Source of the DNA: CAYWPG01 sp964460035
GTDB taxonomy: Bacteria > Pseudomonadota > Gammaproteobacteria > Nitrococcales > AK92
NCBI GenBank assembly: GCA_964460035.1
Contig: CAYWPG010000013.1
Coordinates: 27,955 to 91,954 of the forward strand
DNA: 64,000 bases
Direction of reading: 5' to 3'
In this document: positions 44,700 to 54,003 of the stretch, piece by piece
How positions within the stretch are numbered: position 1 is the first letter of the stretch
How the letters are laid out: the number at the start of each line of letters is the position of its first letter
Notes under the pieces: model-generated
What the model was told of the DNA's origin: nothing
Seen by the model: only the letters and a program-made list of their open reading frames with translations
Databases searched by the model: none
Position numbers and translations under genes: made by a program

Positions 44700-45202
44700 C
44701 GGCGAGTGCTCGCCTCTTGCAGCCGCACGCCTTCGCTGCGCGCCGCCTGCGCCCCGGCCTTATCGCCGCGCAGCTCACGCGCCACGGCGATGAGCTCCCA
44801 GTTGCGCCGCCGCAGTTCGACTGGGTAGCTCCCCGCCAGGGTGTTGGAACGCAGCGCGAGCTGTTCGGCCTGCACGTAATCGCCCTCTCGGTAGCGGACC
44901 ACGGCCAGGTTCTGCCACAACACGGGGTGCGAGGGCGCTATGCGCAGCGCCCGCTCCAGCAGTGCCGCCGCTTCCGCATGCCGGCCAGCCTCGGACGCCC
45001 GTTCGGCCTGCTCGACCAGCGCCATTGCCGCCGGCGGAGGCGGCGCCGCCACCTGCCTCGGAGCAGCCGGCTGCTGGGGTACCGCCGGCGTCCCCGTGCG
45101 CGGCACCGAACCGTGATGCTGCGAGCCGGCAGGCACGGCACATCCCCCTGCTAGCGCCAACACAAGCACGCTGAACATTGCGATCCTGGACACTGGTGTC
45201 AT
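44696..45202 (-). CDS. TPR-repeat lipoprotein
   Basis: A 168-residue protein. The lipobox ALAGGC (Cys near residue 21) is followed by a Pro/Ala-rich linker, and a pair of tetratricopeptide repeats fills about 60-130 (AERASEAGRHAEAAALLERALRIAPSHP, LAVVRYREGDYVQAEQLALRS). It likely tethers to the outer membrane. It is coupled to mrcB by an ATGA overlap, which suggests a role with PBP1b, like the outer membrane activator LpoB in function though not in sequence. The experimental link is unknown. Confidence 0.82.
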   Translation of the reverse strand: MTPVSRIAMFSVLVLALAGGCAVPAGSQHHGSVPRTGTPAVPQQPAAPRQVAAPPPPAAMALVEQAERASEAGRHAEAAALLERALRIAPSHPVLWQNLAVVRYREGDYVQAEQLALRSNTLAGSYPVELRRRNWELIAVARELRGDKAGAQAARSEGVRLQEASTRR

Positions 45203-47481
45203 CTGAACCACCCTCTGAAGAACTCTCTAATCGGCCGCGCCTGCTCCACGCAGGGCGCCGGTGGCGGCAACTGGCCCCGGACATAAGGCAGCTGAATCGC
45301 ACCGCTGCAGTACTCGGCAGCGCTCAGTCCGGTGCTGGCCTCGATCCAGGCAAGCTCCAGCTCGCTAGGCAGCTCCATGCGCAGCGGCCGCGGATCCAGA
45401 CGGGCGAACAGCTCGCCCCACACTTGCAATGCCCCACTGGCCCCGGTAAGGCCGGTTCCGGAGTTATCGTCATACCCCAGCCATACTACCGCCAGCAGAT
45501 CCGCCGAATAGCCGGCGAACCAACTGTCCCGGTTGTTATCAGTAGTTCCGGTCTTCCCGGCTACGGCGAAGTCGCGCGGCAGATAACGGGCGGCGCTGCG
45601 ACCGGTGCCGCTGCGCATGGCTTCTTGCAGCGCGTGATTGAGCAAATAGATTTCCGCCGTACCGAACGCTCTTTCCACCGCCAGCGGATAACGTTGCAAC
45701 AGCTGCCCGTCCGCGGTCATCACCGCTTGTACCGCGCGCAGCGGGGTACGGTAGCCTCCGGCCGCGATGGTCTGATACATCTGCGCCATTTCCAGCGGCG
45801 TGTAGTCCACCGCGCCCAGCAGCAGCGAGGGATACACGCGCAAGGGCGGCTGCAAGCCCAAACGGCGCATGGTGTCCACTATAGGCCGCAGGCCGATCTC
45901 CAAGCCCAAGGCAACGGTGGACGCGTTATAGGAGTTTGCCAGTGCTCGCCACAAGGGCACTTGCCCATAGAAGCGGCCGTCGTAGTTTCTAGGCTGCCAG
46001 ATCTGCCCTGCGGCATCCTTAACCTGCAACGGCGCATCAGTAAGAATGCTGCCCAAGCCGTAGCTTGCCGGCCGCGCCAGTGCGCTGAGATACACCGCGG
46101 ACTTGAGCAGAGAACCCACGGGCCGACGGGCATGCAAAGCGCGGTTGAATCCCACTGCTCTGGGTTCTCGTCCGCCGATCAGGGCAGCAACCGTCCCATC
46201 GTCCACGTTCACCACCACGGTAGCGGCCTCCAGCCGCGGGTCAACGCCTTGCAGACGACGCGCTACGGCACGCTGGGCGGCCTCCTGCACGTGGGGAACC
46301 AGCGTGGTGAAAATCTGCAAACCTTCCGAACTCAGATCCTCCGGCCGATAATCGCGCCGCAGATGCTGCTGCACCAGCTCCATAAAGGCGGGATAGCGGT
46401 TGCTGCTACCACGAGGGCTGGGCGCCACATCCAGGTCCGCCGCCAGCGCTCGTTGCAAAGTCGATTCATCGATCGCGCCGTGCGCGGCCATTTGGCGCAG
46501 CACCAGATCGCGCCTGGCACGGGCACGTTCCGGGTGCCGCCGCGGGTGATAGTAGGAAGGCCCGCGCACCAGTGCAGCCAGCAGAGCGAGTTGATGCACC
46601 TCCAGCTGCTGCAACGACCGGCCGAAGTAGTACTCCGCGGCCAGACCGAAGCCATGAATGCTGCGACCGCCATCCTGGGCGAGATACACCTCGTTCAGAT
46701 AGGCTTCGAGGATCTCCCATTTGTCGTAGCGATACTCCAGCAGCAGCGCCATGACAACTTCGTTGATCTTGCGTCGTAGCGTCCGCTCGCTGCTCAGGTA
46801 GAAGTTCTTCACCAGCTGCTGCGTAATGGTGCTTCCGCCCTGAACCACACGCCCAGCCCGCAGATTGGCGTACATCGCACGGGCGATGCCCGCCCAGGAA
46901 ATACCCGAATGCTTGAAGTAGTTGCGGTCCTCGATCACGAGGAGGGCTTGCAGCAGCGCAGTCGGCACCTCCTCCAAACGGACCAGCACGCGGTCTTCGC
47001 CGTGGCTGGGATAAATGCCGCCGATCAGCGCCGGCTCGAGGCGCACCAGCGGCGCGCCCGCTCCGATATAGCGCAGCGCGGCCACCCGGTTACCGTCGAA
47101 GATCAGCTCCACCGTGCGGCTAGGCTCTACGCCGTCGGGGAAGCGGAATCCACGTGTGGTGATACGAAAAGCGTTGCCGTAGCGCCGGTAGCTGCCGGGA
47201 CGGTCCCCCGCCTCCTGGCGGTAATTGAGAGCCTCCAGTTCGACCAGCAGGTTCTCGGGGCGCAGTTGCATCCCTTCGTACAGCTCCAGCGGACGCGCAT
47301 AAACGCGCGCCGGCAGCGCCCAGCGCTTGCCCTCGAACTGACTGACCACCTGCTGGTCTAGCCACAGCACGTAGCCTGTGCCGCCGGCCGCCAATAGCAA
47401 CAACAGCAGCAGAAACAAGCCTAAAGGCCAGCGGCGCGGCGCGGCGGCAGAACGCCCCCTGCGTGATAAACGCTTGCTCAT
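45199..47481 (-). CDS. mrcB: Bifunctional penicillin-binding protein 1b
   Basis: A 760-residue class A PBP. A basic cytoplasmic tail, one membrane helix (about 19-42) and a UB2H-like region (about 60-140) precede the glycosyltransferase domain (EDRNYFKHSGISW, GGSTITQQLVKNFYL, KINEVVMALLLE). The transpeptidase domain has SLLK in RRPVGSLLKSA, SYNAS and KTGTT, giving all three active-site motifs. It polymerises and crosslinks peptidoglycan. The downstream lipoprotein gene is translationally coupled. Confidence 0.96.
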   Translation of the reverse strand: MSKRLSRRGRSAAAPRRWPLGLFLLLLLLLAAGGTGYVLWLDQQVVSQFEGKRWALPARVYARPLELYEGMQLRPENLLVELEALNYRQEAGDRPGSYRRYGNAFRITTRGFRFPDGVEPSRTVELIFDGNRVAALRYIGAGAPLVRLEPALIGGIYPSHGEDRVLVRLEEVPTALLQALLVIEDRNYFKHSGISWAGIARAMYANLRAGRVVQGGSTITQQLVKNFYLSSERTLRRKINEVVMALLLEYRYDKWEILEAYLNEVYLAQDGGRSIHGFGLAAEYYFGRSLQQLEVHQLALLAALVRGPSYYHPRRHPERARARRDLVLRQMAAHGAIDESTLQRALAADLDVAPSPRGSSNRYPAFMELVQQHLRRDYRPEDLSSEGLQIFTTLVPHVQEAAQRAVARRLQGVDPRLEAATVVVNVDDGTVAALIGGREPRAVGFNRALHARRPVGSLLKSAVYLSALARPASYGLGSILTDAPLQVKDAAGQIWQPRNYDGRFYGQVPLWRALANSYNASTVALGLEIGLRPIVDTMRRLGLQPPLRVYPSLLLGAVDYTPLEMAQMYQTIAAGGYRTPLRAVQAVMTADGQLLQRYPLAVERAFGTAEIYLLNHALQEAMRSGTGRSAARYLPRDFAVAGKTGTTDNNRDSWFAGYSADLLAVVWLGYDDNSGTGLTGASGALQVWGELFARLDPRPLRMELPSELELAWIEASTGLSAAEYCSGAIQLPYVRGQLPPPAPCVEQARPIREFFRGWFR

Positions 47482-47503
47482 GAGTACAACACGGATTCGC
47501 CGC

Positions 47504-48004
47504 TCAGCTTGCGCGGCGCCAGTTCAGCAGCAAACCGAACAGTCCTAGGATGGCGAAGCCGGTGAGGCTCCAGACCGGAATGCTAACCCCAAGTATCAGA
47601 TCGACCTCGGCGCACTCGCCCGATCCGGTCAGCACGTTACGCACGACTTCATGCAGCGGGAACACGTCCAGCATGTAGCTCAAGCCCGGCCCGCAAAGCG
47701 GCACTTGATCCGGCGGCAGGCTCTGTAGCCACAGATGACGACCGGCGATTGCGACGCCTATGCCCGCAATGAGCAGCATCGTCCCGCCATAAACGCGGCT
47801 TCCCACACTGCGCGGATGGTGAAGCGCGGCCAGCAGGAACACCACGGCCAGCGCCATGAAGACCACTCGCTGGAAGATGCAGAGCGGGCACGGCTCCATA
47901 CCTTCGACGTACTGCAGGTAATAGGCGATGCCCAGCAGCAGCGCACAGCCGGTACCGGCCAACAGATTGAAGAAGCGCCGACGGGTGGCGACGAAGTCCA
48001 GCAT
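47504..48004 (-). CDS. dsbB: Disulfide bond formation protein DsbB
   Basis: A 167-residue inner membrane protein with four helices. The first Cys pair is Cys39-Cys42 (EPCPLCIFQR) and the second Cys104 and Cys131 (PLCGPG and GECAEVD). It reoxidises DsbA by passing electrons to quinone. ATG 48004 gives the standard N-terminus; a GTG 78 bases upstream has a better ribosome binding site but adds an unlikely polar extension. Confidence 0.94.
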   Translation of the reverse strand: MLDFVATRRRFFNLLAGTGCALLLGIAYYLQYVEGMEPCPLCIFQRVVFMALAVVFLLAALHHPRSVGSRVYGGTMLLIAGIGVAIAGRHLWLQSLPPDQVPLCGPGLSYMLDVFPLHEVVRNVLTGSGECAEVDLILGVSIPVWSLTGFAILGLFGLLLNWRRAS

Positions 48005-48238
48005 AGGAAGCGGTATCCAATTACGATGGCGGAATTCTAGCAGATCCTCGTTCGATAACAGCGCCCGGGTCCGCACCTGCACTATCCCCTCACTGCTGGA
48101 ACTGAGGCTGCGCGTTGTCTATGGTAAGAGTCCGCGCTGCGGCAAGAGGTTCCACTGCGGCCAGGGTGGCTCTTCCGTAGGAAACGCTCGCGCAGGTGCG
48201 CATCGCCCATAGTCGCAGCGCGTTTCAGGGAGACTCAC

Positions 48239-50704
48239 ATGCTATCGCTCGGGTGGTTTATCGGCTTTGGCGCTCTTGTGGCGGTTCTTGCCTATCACCG
48301 GGCGTCGCTATGGCTCAGCACACTCATTATTGGCTGCTATTCGCTCGCTTGGCAGCTGTCGGCAACACCGCACCTGATCGCGGCCATCGCCGTCTGGTCG
48401 CTGTACCTATCGGCCGCGGCCATCCTCAACGTCCGCCCGCTGCGCCGCGCGCTCATCAGCAACAAGCTGCTGGCACGTACCCGTCGCGCTCGGGCGCGGC
48501 TATCCGTACCGGAGCTGGACGTATTGGCCAGCGCCGCGCCCGGTTGGGAGGCGAGTCTGTTGACCGGCAGGCCGGACTGGAAGCGCCTGTTGGCACTGTC
48601 TCCGCCCCGCCTGAGCGCCGCCGAGCGGGCATTCGTCGACGGCCCCACCACTAAGCTGTGCGCCATGCTTGATGAGTGGGAAATCGTCCATCAGCGTCAG
48701 GACCTGCCGCCACAGGTCTGGCAGTTTCTCAAGCGACACGGTTTTCTGGCCATGGGCATCGCGCCGGAATATGGCGGGCCAGGACTCAGACCCGATGCCC
48801 AGGCCCGAGTCATCATGCGCGTTACCGCGCGCAGCCCTAGCACGGGTGCCACTCTGGCGGCAGCGAACGCGCTGGGTCCCGCGCCGCTGTTGCTGCGCTA
48901 CGGTACCGCAGAGCAGCGAGCCCGATACTTGCAGCAGCTCGCAGCCGGCGACGAGATTGCCTGCTTCGCACTCAGTTCGCCAATCGGACCGGACGGGCAA
49001 ACTCGTAACCACGCCCTGGTGTGCCGCGACGACAGCGCCGAGCACGAGGTGCTGGGTCTGAGATTGCACTGGGATGTTCCCCTGGTGCCGCTGGCACCGG
49101 TCGCGACGCTGATCGTGCTGGCCGTTCCCGTAGCCGACCCTGACCGCCTGCTGGGCGACCAGGCAGACTGTGGCATGACGCTGGTACTCATCCCGTCTAT
49201 GTTGCCGGGCGTGGAAACGGGCCGACGGCATCTGGCTTGTGCGAATGCGTTCATGACCGGGCCGTCCCGCGGCAACGACGTATTCGTACCGCTGGATCAC
49301 GTGGTCGGCGGCCGCGAAATGATTGGCCAAGGCTGGCATATGCTCATGGACACCTTGCCGGCCGGACAGGCCGTCGCGTTGCCGGCGGCCAACGTGGCGA
49401 TCGCCAAGCACGCCGCTCGTGTCGCCGGTATCGCGGTGCGCTTGGCCGGCACGGCACGTATTGCACGCAGTCAGCCGCCGGAACGGCTGCTGGCCCGTAT
49501 CGCCGCCAGCGCCTATACCCTCGAAGCGACGCGCCAACTCAATGCCGCCGCCTTGGACCGGGGCGAAGGGCTGGCGCTCGCGGCCGCTTTGGAACGCTAT
49601 CAGTTTCAGCCGCTTGCCCACCGGGCGCTGGCCGACGCCGCCACGCTCTGGCCCGGCGGCGCACTGTTCCAAGGCCGCAACAATCCCTTGTCGCCGGGCT
49701 ATCTGAGCATTCCCGCAGCGGTCGCGATCGATGCCGCCGGCCTGTTCACTCCGTCCATCCTCACCTATGGCCACAGCGCGCTCAGCTACCATCCGTTTCT
49801 GTTCCGCGAATTACAGCCCCAGGCCGACGAGCAGGCCGATGCGATTGCCTTCGACAAGGCGCTATTCGGCCATATCGGATTCTTCGCCAGCAACCTCATG
49901 CGCACGCTATTTCTTGGGTTGACGGGCGCGCGGCTGACACGGACGGCGGGCGATCCGGCCCTGAAACGCTACTATCAGCAGCTGAGCCGTGTGGCTGCCA
50001 CTTTCGCGTTAGTAGGCGATGCCGCTGCCGTTACGGTGGGATTCAAGCCGCGGCGCCGTCAAAGGCTGTCCGAGCGGCTGGATGCAATCGCCGCTCAATT
50101 GTATGCAGCAGCGGCAATGCTCAAGCTCTACGAAACGCAGAACCGGCCCCGCAGCGACCGGGCCCTGCTCAAATGGGCCTTGCAAGACCAGCTCTACGCC
50201 GTGCAAGAAGGGTTGCTGCAAGTGCTGGACAATCTTCGCGGCCCCCTGTTACGGCGTCTGCTGCGGCGGTGGGCCTTTCCCTTCGGGCGCCCCTACGCGC
50301 CGCCTACGGACCGCAGAGTAGCGTTACCGGCCCGGCTGCTCACCACCCCTGGTCCCGGTCGCGAGCGCCTGCTGGCGGATCTGTGCTGCGACGATTCTGC
50401 TACGGACCCGGCGGTCACCTTGGAGCATGCCTTCGCCGCGGTCATCGAGGCCGCTGCTAGCGAACGCAAACTCGCGGAGGCGGTCAAAGGCGGCCGGTTG
50501 CGCGTACGGCCCGGGGCCGACTTAGTCGCCGCAGCCCTTGCAGCAGGTTTACTGGATGTAGACGAAGCGGAGCGGCTGGAGCGCGCGCTCAACGCCCGCC
50601 GCACCGTGCTCGGCGTCGACGATTTCCCCGTTACTGGCGGCCCGGCGCTGGCGCGAGCAGCAGAGCTGCCGGCCTCGGGCAGAGCCGATCAGGAGAACGC
50701 ATGA
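48239..50704 (+). CDS. FadE-like acyl-CoA dehydrogenase with altered active site
   Basis: An 821-residue protein matching FadE in length and layout: N-terminal hydrophobic segments (about 1-65), ACAD domain (about 100-510), then a DUF1974-like C-terminal region. LLRYGTAEQRARYLQQLAAGDEIACFALSSP and PSRGNDVFVPLDHVVGG align easily with FadE. The catalytic Glu position (VEGANILTR in FadE, recalled from memory) reads IDAAGLFTP, so Glu is replaced by Asp498 and the next Gly by Ala. The flavin-contacting SPEAGSDA stretch is SPIGPDGQ. Activity is doubtful or shifted. CAGGGAG precedes the ATG; the next gene overlaps by four bases. Confidence 0.88.
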   Translation: MLSLGWFIGFGALVAVLAYHRASLWLSTLIIGCYSLAWQLSATPHLIAAIAVWSLYLSAAAILNVRPLRRALISNKLLARTRRARARLSVPELDVLASAAPGWEASLLTGRPDWKRLLALSPPRLSAAERAFVDGPTTKLCAMLDEWEIVHQRQDLPPQVWQFLKRHGFLAMGIAPEYGGPGLRPDAQARVIMRVTARSPSTGATLAAANALGPAPLLLRYGTAEQRARYLQQLAAGDEIACFALSSPIGPDGQTRNHALVCRDDSAEHEVLGLRLHWDVPLVPLAPVATLIVLAVPVADPDRLLGDQADCGMTLVLIPSMLPGVETGRRHLACANAFMTGPSRGNDVFVPLDHVVGGREMIGQGWHMLMDTLPAGQAVALPAANVAIAKHAARVAGIAVRLAGTARIARSQPPERLLARIAASAYTLEATRQLNAAALDRGEGLALAAALERYQFQPLAHRALADAATLWPGGALFQGRNNPLSPGYLSIPAAVAIDAAGLFTPSILTYGHSALSYHPFLFRELQPQADEQADAIAFDKALFGHIGFFASNLMRTLFLGLTGARLTRTAGDPALKRYYQQLSRVAATFALVGDAAAVTVGFKPRRRQRLSERLDAIAAQLYAAAAMLKLYETQNRPRSDRALLKWALQDQLYAVQEGLLQVLDNLRGPLLRRLLRRWAFPFGRPYAPPTDRRVALPARLLTTPGPGRERLLADLCCDDSATDPAVTLEHAFAAVIEAAASERKLAEAVKGGRLRVRPGADLVAAALAAGLLDVDEAERLERALNARRTVLGVDDFPVTGGPALARAAELPASGRADQENA

Positions 50705-51957
50705 AAGCAGGAACCGGCCGCCGCGCCGGCAACTCCCCCGTCTTTGTAGTCGACGGGGTACGAACGCCGTTTCTGACAGCGCGGACCCGCGGCGGTCCCT
50801 TCTCCGCCGCCGACCTTGCTGTCGCCGCCGGCCGCAGCTTATTGGTCCGTCAGCCCTTCGAACCGGAGACCCTGGACGAGGTAGTCGTCGCCAATGTGCT
50901 CGCCGGGACGCGGGGCGAGCTGGCCCGTACTGTCGCGCTCAGATTGGGATGCGGTCCGTCCGTGCATGGGCATCTGGTCGCAAGGGGGATCGCATCGGGC
51001 ATTCAGGCGCTGGATAGCGGCGCACGGCTAATCGCTGCCGGCCAGGCGGACTTGGTTCTGGTCATTGGCGCAGAGGCGGTTAGTCGCGCGCCCATGATTC
51101 TAAACGAGCGGTTCGCAGCCTACCTGCGCGCGTGGCGCGACGCGCGCGACCTGCCGCAACGCATACGTTTAGCCTTGGACTTTCGGCTGGCCTATCTGCG
51201 GCCGTTTGCGGTATCGGAACTCCCATTGCATTTGAGCGAGACATTGCTCGCGCAGGCCGACGAAGCCGCGGATCGCTTCGGCATCGGCCGTGACCGCCTC
51301 CATGCCTTCGAGGCCCAAAGCCATCGGCGCGCAGCCGCAGCGCACACGACCACGCTCGCACGCGAGGTCGAACCGCTGTACGCACCGGACGGCAGCCTTT
51401 ATCGCGCGGACGAGGGCATTCGCCTCGATTTGGATAACTGCAACGCAGCGGACCGCTCCGTTGGCTGTGCGGCAGGCGCCGATGGCGCCGTTTGCCTGTT
51501 GTTGGCCAGTCAGGCTGCCGTAGCGCGTTACTCGCTGCAGACACTGGGCCGGATAGTGGCGGTGCACTGGGCAGCGGTGGGTGCCGGGCACAGCGCGATC
51601 GCTCCGCTTGCGGCAGCCAGCAGGTTGCTCACACGTCTGCGGCGAGCCGCCGCCGATATCGATCTATGGGAAGTCGAAGAACTGACGGCAGCCGTGCCGC
51701 TGGCCTGCATGGAGGCGGCCAGGGACAGCGACTACTGCCGCCATCAGCTGAGCAAGCGCAACGCTCTGGGCGAGATCGATGTAGCACGGGTCAACGTGGA
51801 CGGCGGAGCGCTCGCCTATGGTTTGCCTTTAGGCGCCGCGAACCTGCGCCAAGTCCTGCACCTGCTTCATTTATTGGCAGGCAGCGCCCGTTACGGCATC
51901 GCCGCTGCGGGCACCGCTTGCGGCCAGGGCGGAGCCGTGCTGCTGGAGAGCGTATGA
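50701..51957 (+). CDS. FadI-like thiolase homologue lacking catalytic residues
   Basis: A 418-residue protein of the thiolase fold, nearest to FadI in its middle region. The nucleophile motif, normally CAxx after an Arg, reads RGIASGIQAL, so the Cys is Ile97. The (N/H)EAF motif reads EELT (326-329). The GHP motif reads YGLPLG, with Leu375 for the catalytic His. Only the last motif keeps its Cys (TACGQGG, Cys407). It should be unable to perform normal thiolysis. It overlaps fadE-like and fadJ-like genes by four bases each. Confidence 0.9.
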   Translation: MKAGTGRRAGNSPVFVVDGVRTPFLTARTRGGPFSAADLAVAAGRSLLVRQPFEPETLDEVVVANVLAGTRGELARTVALRLGCGPSVHGHLVARGIASGIQALDSGARLIAAGQADLVLVIGAEAVSRAPMILNERFAAYLRAWRDARDLPQRIRLALDFRLAYLRPFAVSELPLHLSETLLAQADEAADRFGIGRDRLHAFEAQSHRRAAAAHTTTLAREVEPLYAPDGSLYRADEGIRLDLDNCNAADRSVGCAAGADGAVCLLLASQAAVARYSLQTLGRIVAVHWAAVGAGHSAIAPLAAASRLLTRLRRAAADIDLWEVEELTAAVPLACMEAARDSDYCRHQLSKRNALGEIDVARVNVDGGALAYGLPLGAANLRQVLHLLHLLAGSARYGIAAAGTACGQGGAVLLESV

Positions 51958-53996
51958 CAGAGCACAACCGTGCCCATCCGCAGCGCTGGACGATGAGCTG
52001 GGACCGGCATGCCATCGTCTGGCTGGAGCCGTATCCACCGAATATCGGCCTGGACGGCGAAGCCTTGGCCGAGCTTGGCGCACTACTGGCTCAGGCGCGC
52101 GAACGCGACGCGCGCGCGCTGGTGCTCCGGCTTACGGAGGAGTCGGCCAGCGAGGGCACTGACCTCGCCTTGCTGCGCGAGTTGGCCGAGAGCGACGCGC
52201 CTTTGCCCGCGCTGCGCGAACTCCAGGGCATATTCTCCACCCTTGCCGGACTTCCTATCCCGACCGTGGCCATCATCGACGGCGTGTGCGAAGGGGTGGT
52301 GCTAGAGCTCGCATTGGCCTGCCGCTACCGGCTGTGCAGCGATCGCGTCGCCACCCGTCTAGCCTTCACGGAGTTGCAGCTAGGCGTGCATCCGCTGGGG
52401 GGCACGACCGTGCGCCTGCCCCATCTGGTCGGCTCGCTGCATGCTCTTGAGCTCTTCCTCGAAGAACGCATTCTAAGAGCTTGGCGCGCTAGCGAAATTG
52501 GCCTGGTCGACCGGATTCTGCCGCAGCACCGCCTGCGGGCAGCCGCCACCGCAATGGCGCTGCAGAACCGCCCTCTTGCTGTGCCACCCTTGTCTGCCCG
52601 CCTCTCCAACGTCCCGTGGTTGCGCCCCTTCCTGGCGCGGCGCCTGCATCGGCAATACCTTCATGGTCTCGATCCTGCCCATGACCCAGCGCCATTCGCG
52701 CTAGTAGAGCTATGGGAACGCCAAAGCATCACCGATGCAGAACGCGCAGAGGCGGAGTCGCTGATAAAACTGGTCCGCGGCGAGCCGGCACGCAACCGGC
52801 TGCATGTGGCCGCACTGAGCCGACGGCTACGCAGGCAAACTCAGGGACATACCCCCCCAAGGCACGTGCACATCGTTGGCGCAGGAGCGATGGGGCGCGC
52901 GCTGGCCGTCCGCGCAGCCATGCACGGCATGAGGGTAACACTGGAGGACCGGACACCGCGTCAGCTCGCCGCCGCTATCCGCTACGCCAATCTATGGCTT
53001 GAGAAAGAGCTGAGCGATCGCGAACAGGTAGCGGCCGCGATCGATCGCTTGCATCCCGATCTTGGCGGCCGCGGAGCATCGCGCGCCGATCTGCTAATCG
53101 AGGCGGTAGACGAAGACTTGGAGATCAAACTGGACGTGCTGCGGCAGCTCGACAGCCGTCTCGCATCGCACGCAGTGATTGCAAGCACCACGACCAGCCT
53201 GCCGCTGAATGAGCTCGCAGGCGCATTGTCGGCGCCTCGGCGCCTTGTAGGACTGCATTTTTCCAACGCGGCGGCGCTAGCGCCGCTGGTCGAGCTGGCA
53301 ACGCTGCCTGCTACCACGGATAGCGCACGCCGACTCGCATTAGGATTCGTGAACGCTCTGGAGCTGGCAGCACTGCCTGTGGCAGCCAGCGCCGGCTACC
53401 TGCTCAACCGCTGCCTGGACGCCTTTCTCAACGAAGCCACCATCCTGTTCGACGAAGGCATTGACGCAACGACTATCGATCAGGCCGCGCTGCGCTTTGG
53501 AATGCGCCAGGGCCCTTTGGAAATGGCGGACCGCATTGGGCTGGACCGCGAGTACCAGGCCGCGCGAAATCTCGCCCAGGCGCATGGCCACGAGCCCTCC
53601 GGCGCGCTCGCTCTGCTGGTGGAGAACGGCCGGTTGGGGCGCAAGACAGGCGCCGGGTTCTACGACTACAAGGCGGGAGAACCGGTACGGGTAATGCCGG
53701 ATCTGGGCCACTTGTCCTTGGACGATATAAGCGATCGCCTTATTTACCGCCTGCTCAACGAAGCGATCCGCTGTCTGCGGGAGAAAGTGGTAGCGGACGC
53801 GGAGCTGATAGACGCGGGAATGGTGCTAGGAGCGGGTTTCCCTGCCTTCCGGGGCGGTCCTGTCCGTTACTTGACACGGCGGGGAGTCGAAGCATCGGCG
53901 CACCGCTTACGTGAACTAGCAAGCTTGTACGGCCCGCGTTTCGAACCCGACCCTGGCTGGGAGGCGCTTGCCGCGCTAGAGCCAGCGCACTCCTGA
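51954..53996 (+). CDS. FadJ-like enoyl-CoA hydratase/3-hydroxyacyl-CoA dehydrogenase fusion, partly degenerate
   Basis: A 680-residue fusion. The crotonase half (about 15-200) keeps the two acid residues Glu118 and Glu140, but the GGG oxyanion stretch reads EGVV (113-116), so two glycines are valines. The dehydrogenase half (about 303-590) has the NAD motif GAGAMG (309-314), the catalytic His435 in GLHFSN and Asn485 in GYLLNR, so it may still act. The C-terminal repeat is present (GFPAFRGGPVRYL). ATG 51954 overlaps the upstream stop as ATGA. It is the last gene of the operon. Confidence 0.88.
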   Translation: MTEHNRAHPQRWTMSWDRHAIVWLEPYPPNIGLDGEALAELGALLAQARERDARALVLRLTEESASEGTDLALLRELAESDAPLPALRELQGIFSTLAGLPIPTVAIIDGVCEGVVLELALACRYRLCSDRVATRLAFTELQLGVHPLGGTTVRLPHLVGSLHALELFLEERILRAWRASEIGLVDRILPQHRLRAAATAMALQNRPLAVPPLSARLSNVPWLRPFLARRLHRQYLHGLDPAHDPAPFALVELWERQSITDAERAEAESLIKLVRGEPARNRLHVAALSRRLRRQTQGHTPPRHVHIVGAGAMGRALAVRAAMHGMRVTLEDRTPRQLAAAIRYANLWLEKELSDREQVAAAIDRLHPDLGGRGASRADLLIEAVDEDLEIKLDVLRQLDSRLASHAVIASTTTSLPLNELAGALSAPRRLVGLHFSNAAALAPLVELATLPATTDSARRLALGFVNALELAALPVAASAGYLLNRCLDAFLNEATILFDEGIDATTIDQAALRFGMRQGPLEMADRIGLDREYQAARNLAQAHGHEPSGALALLVENGRLGRKTGAGFYDYKAGEPVRVMPDLGHLSLDDISDRLIYRLLNEAIRCLREKVVADAELIDAGMVLGAGFPAFRGGPVRYLTRRGVEASAHRLRELASLYGPRFEPDPGWEALAALEPAHS

Positions 53997-54003
53997 GCGA
54001 GGA

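Noticed and set aside
45178..46779. 533-codon open frame antisense to mrcB
   Set aside because: Low-complexity, Gln/His/Arg-rich translation opposite a gene with all PBP motifs; composition artefact.
48500..49792. 430-codon open frame antisense to the fadE-like gene
   Set aside because: Gln/Arg/His-rich translation with no family resemblance and no ribosome binding site; a GC-driven shadow of a clear coding gene.
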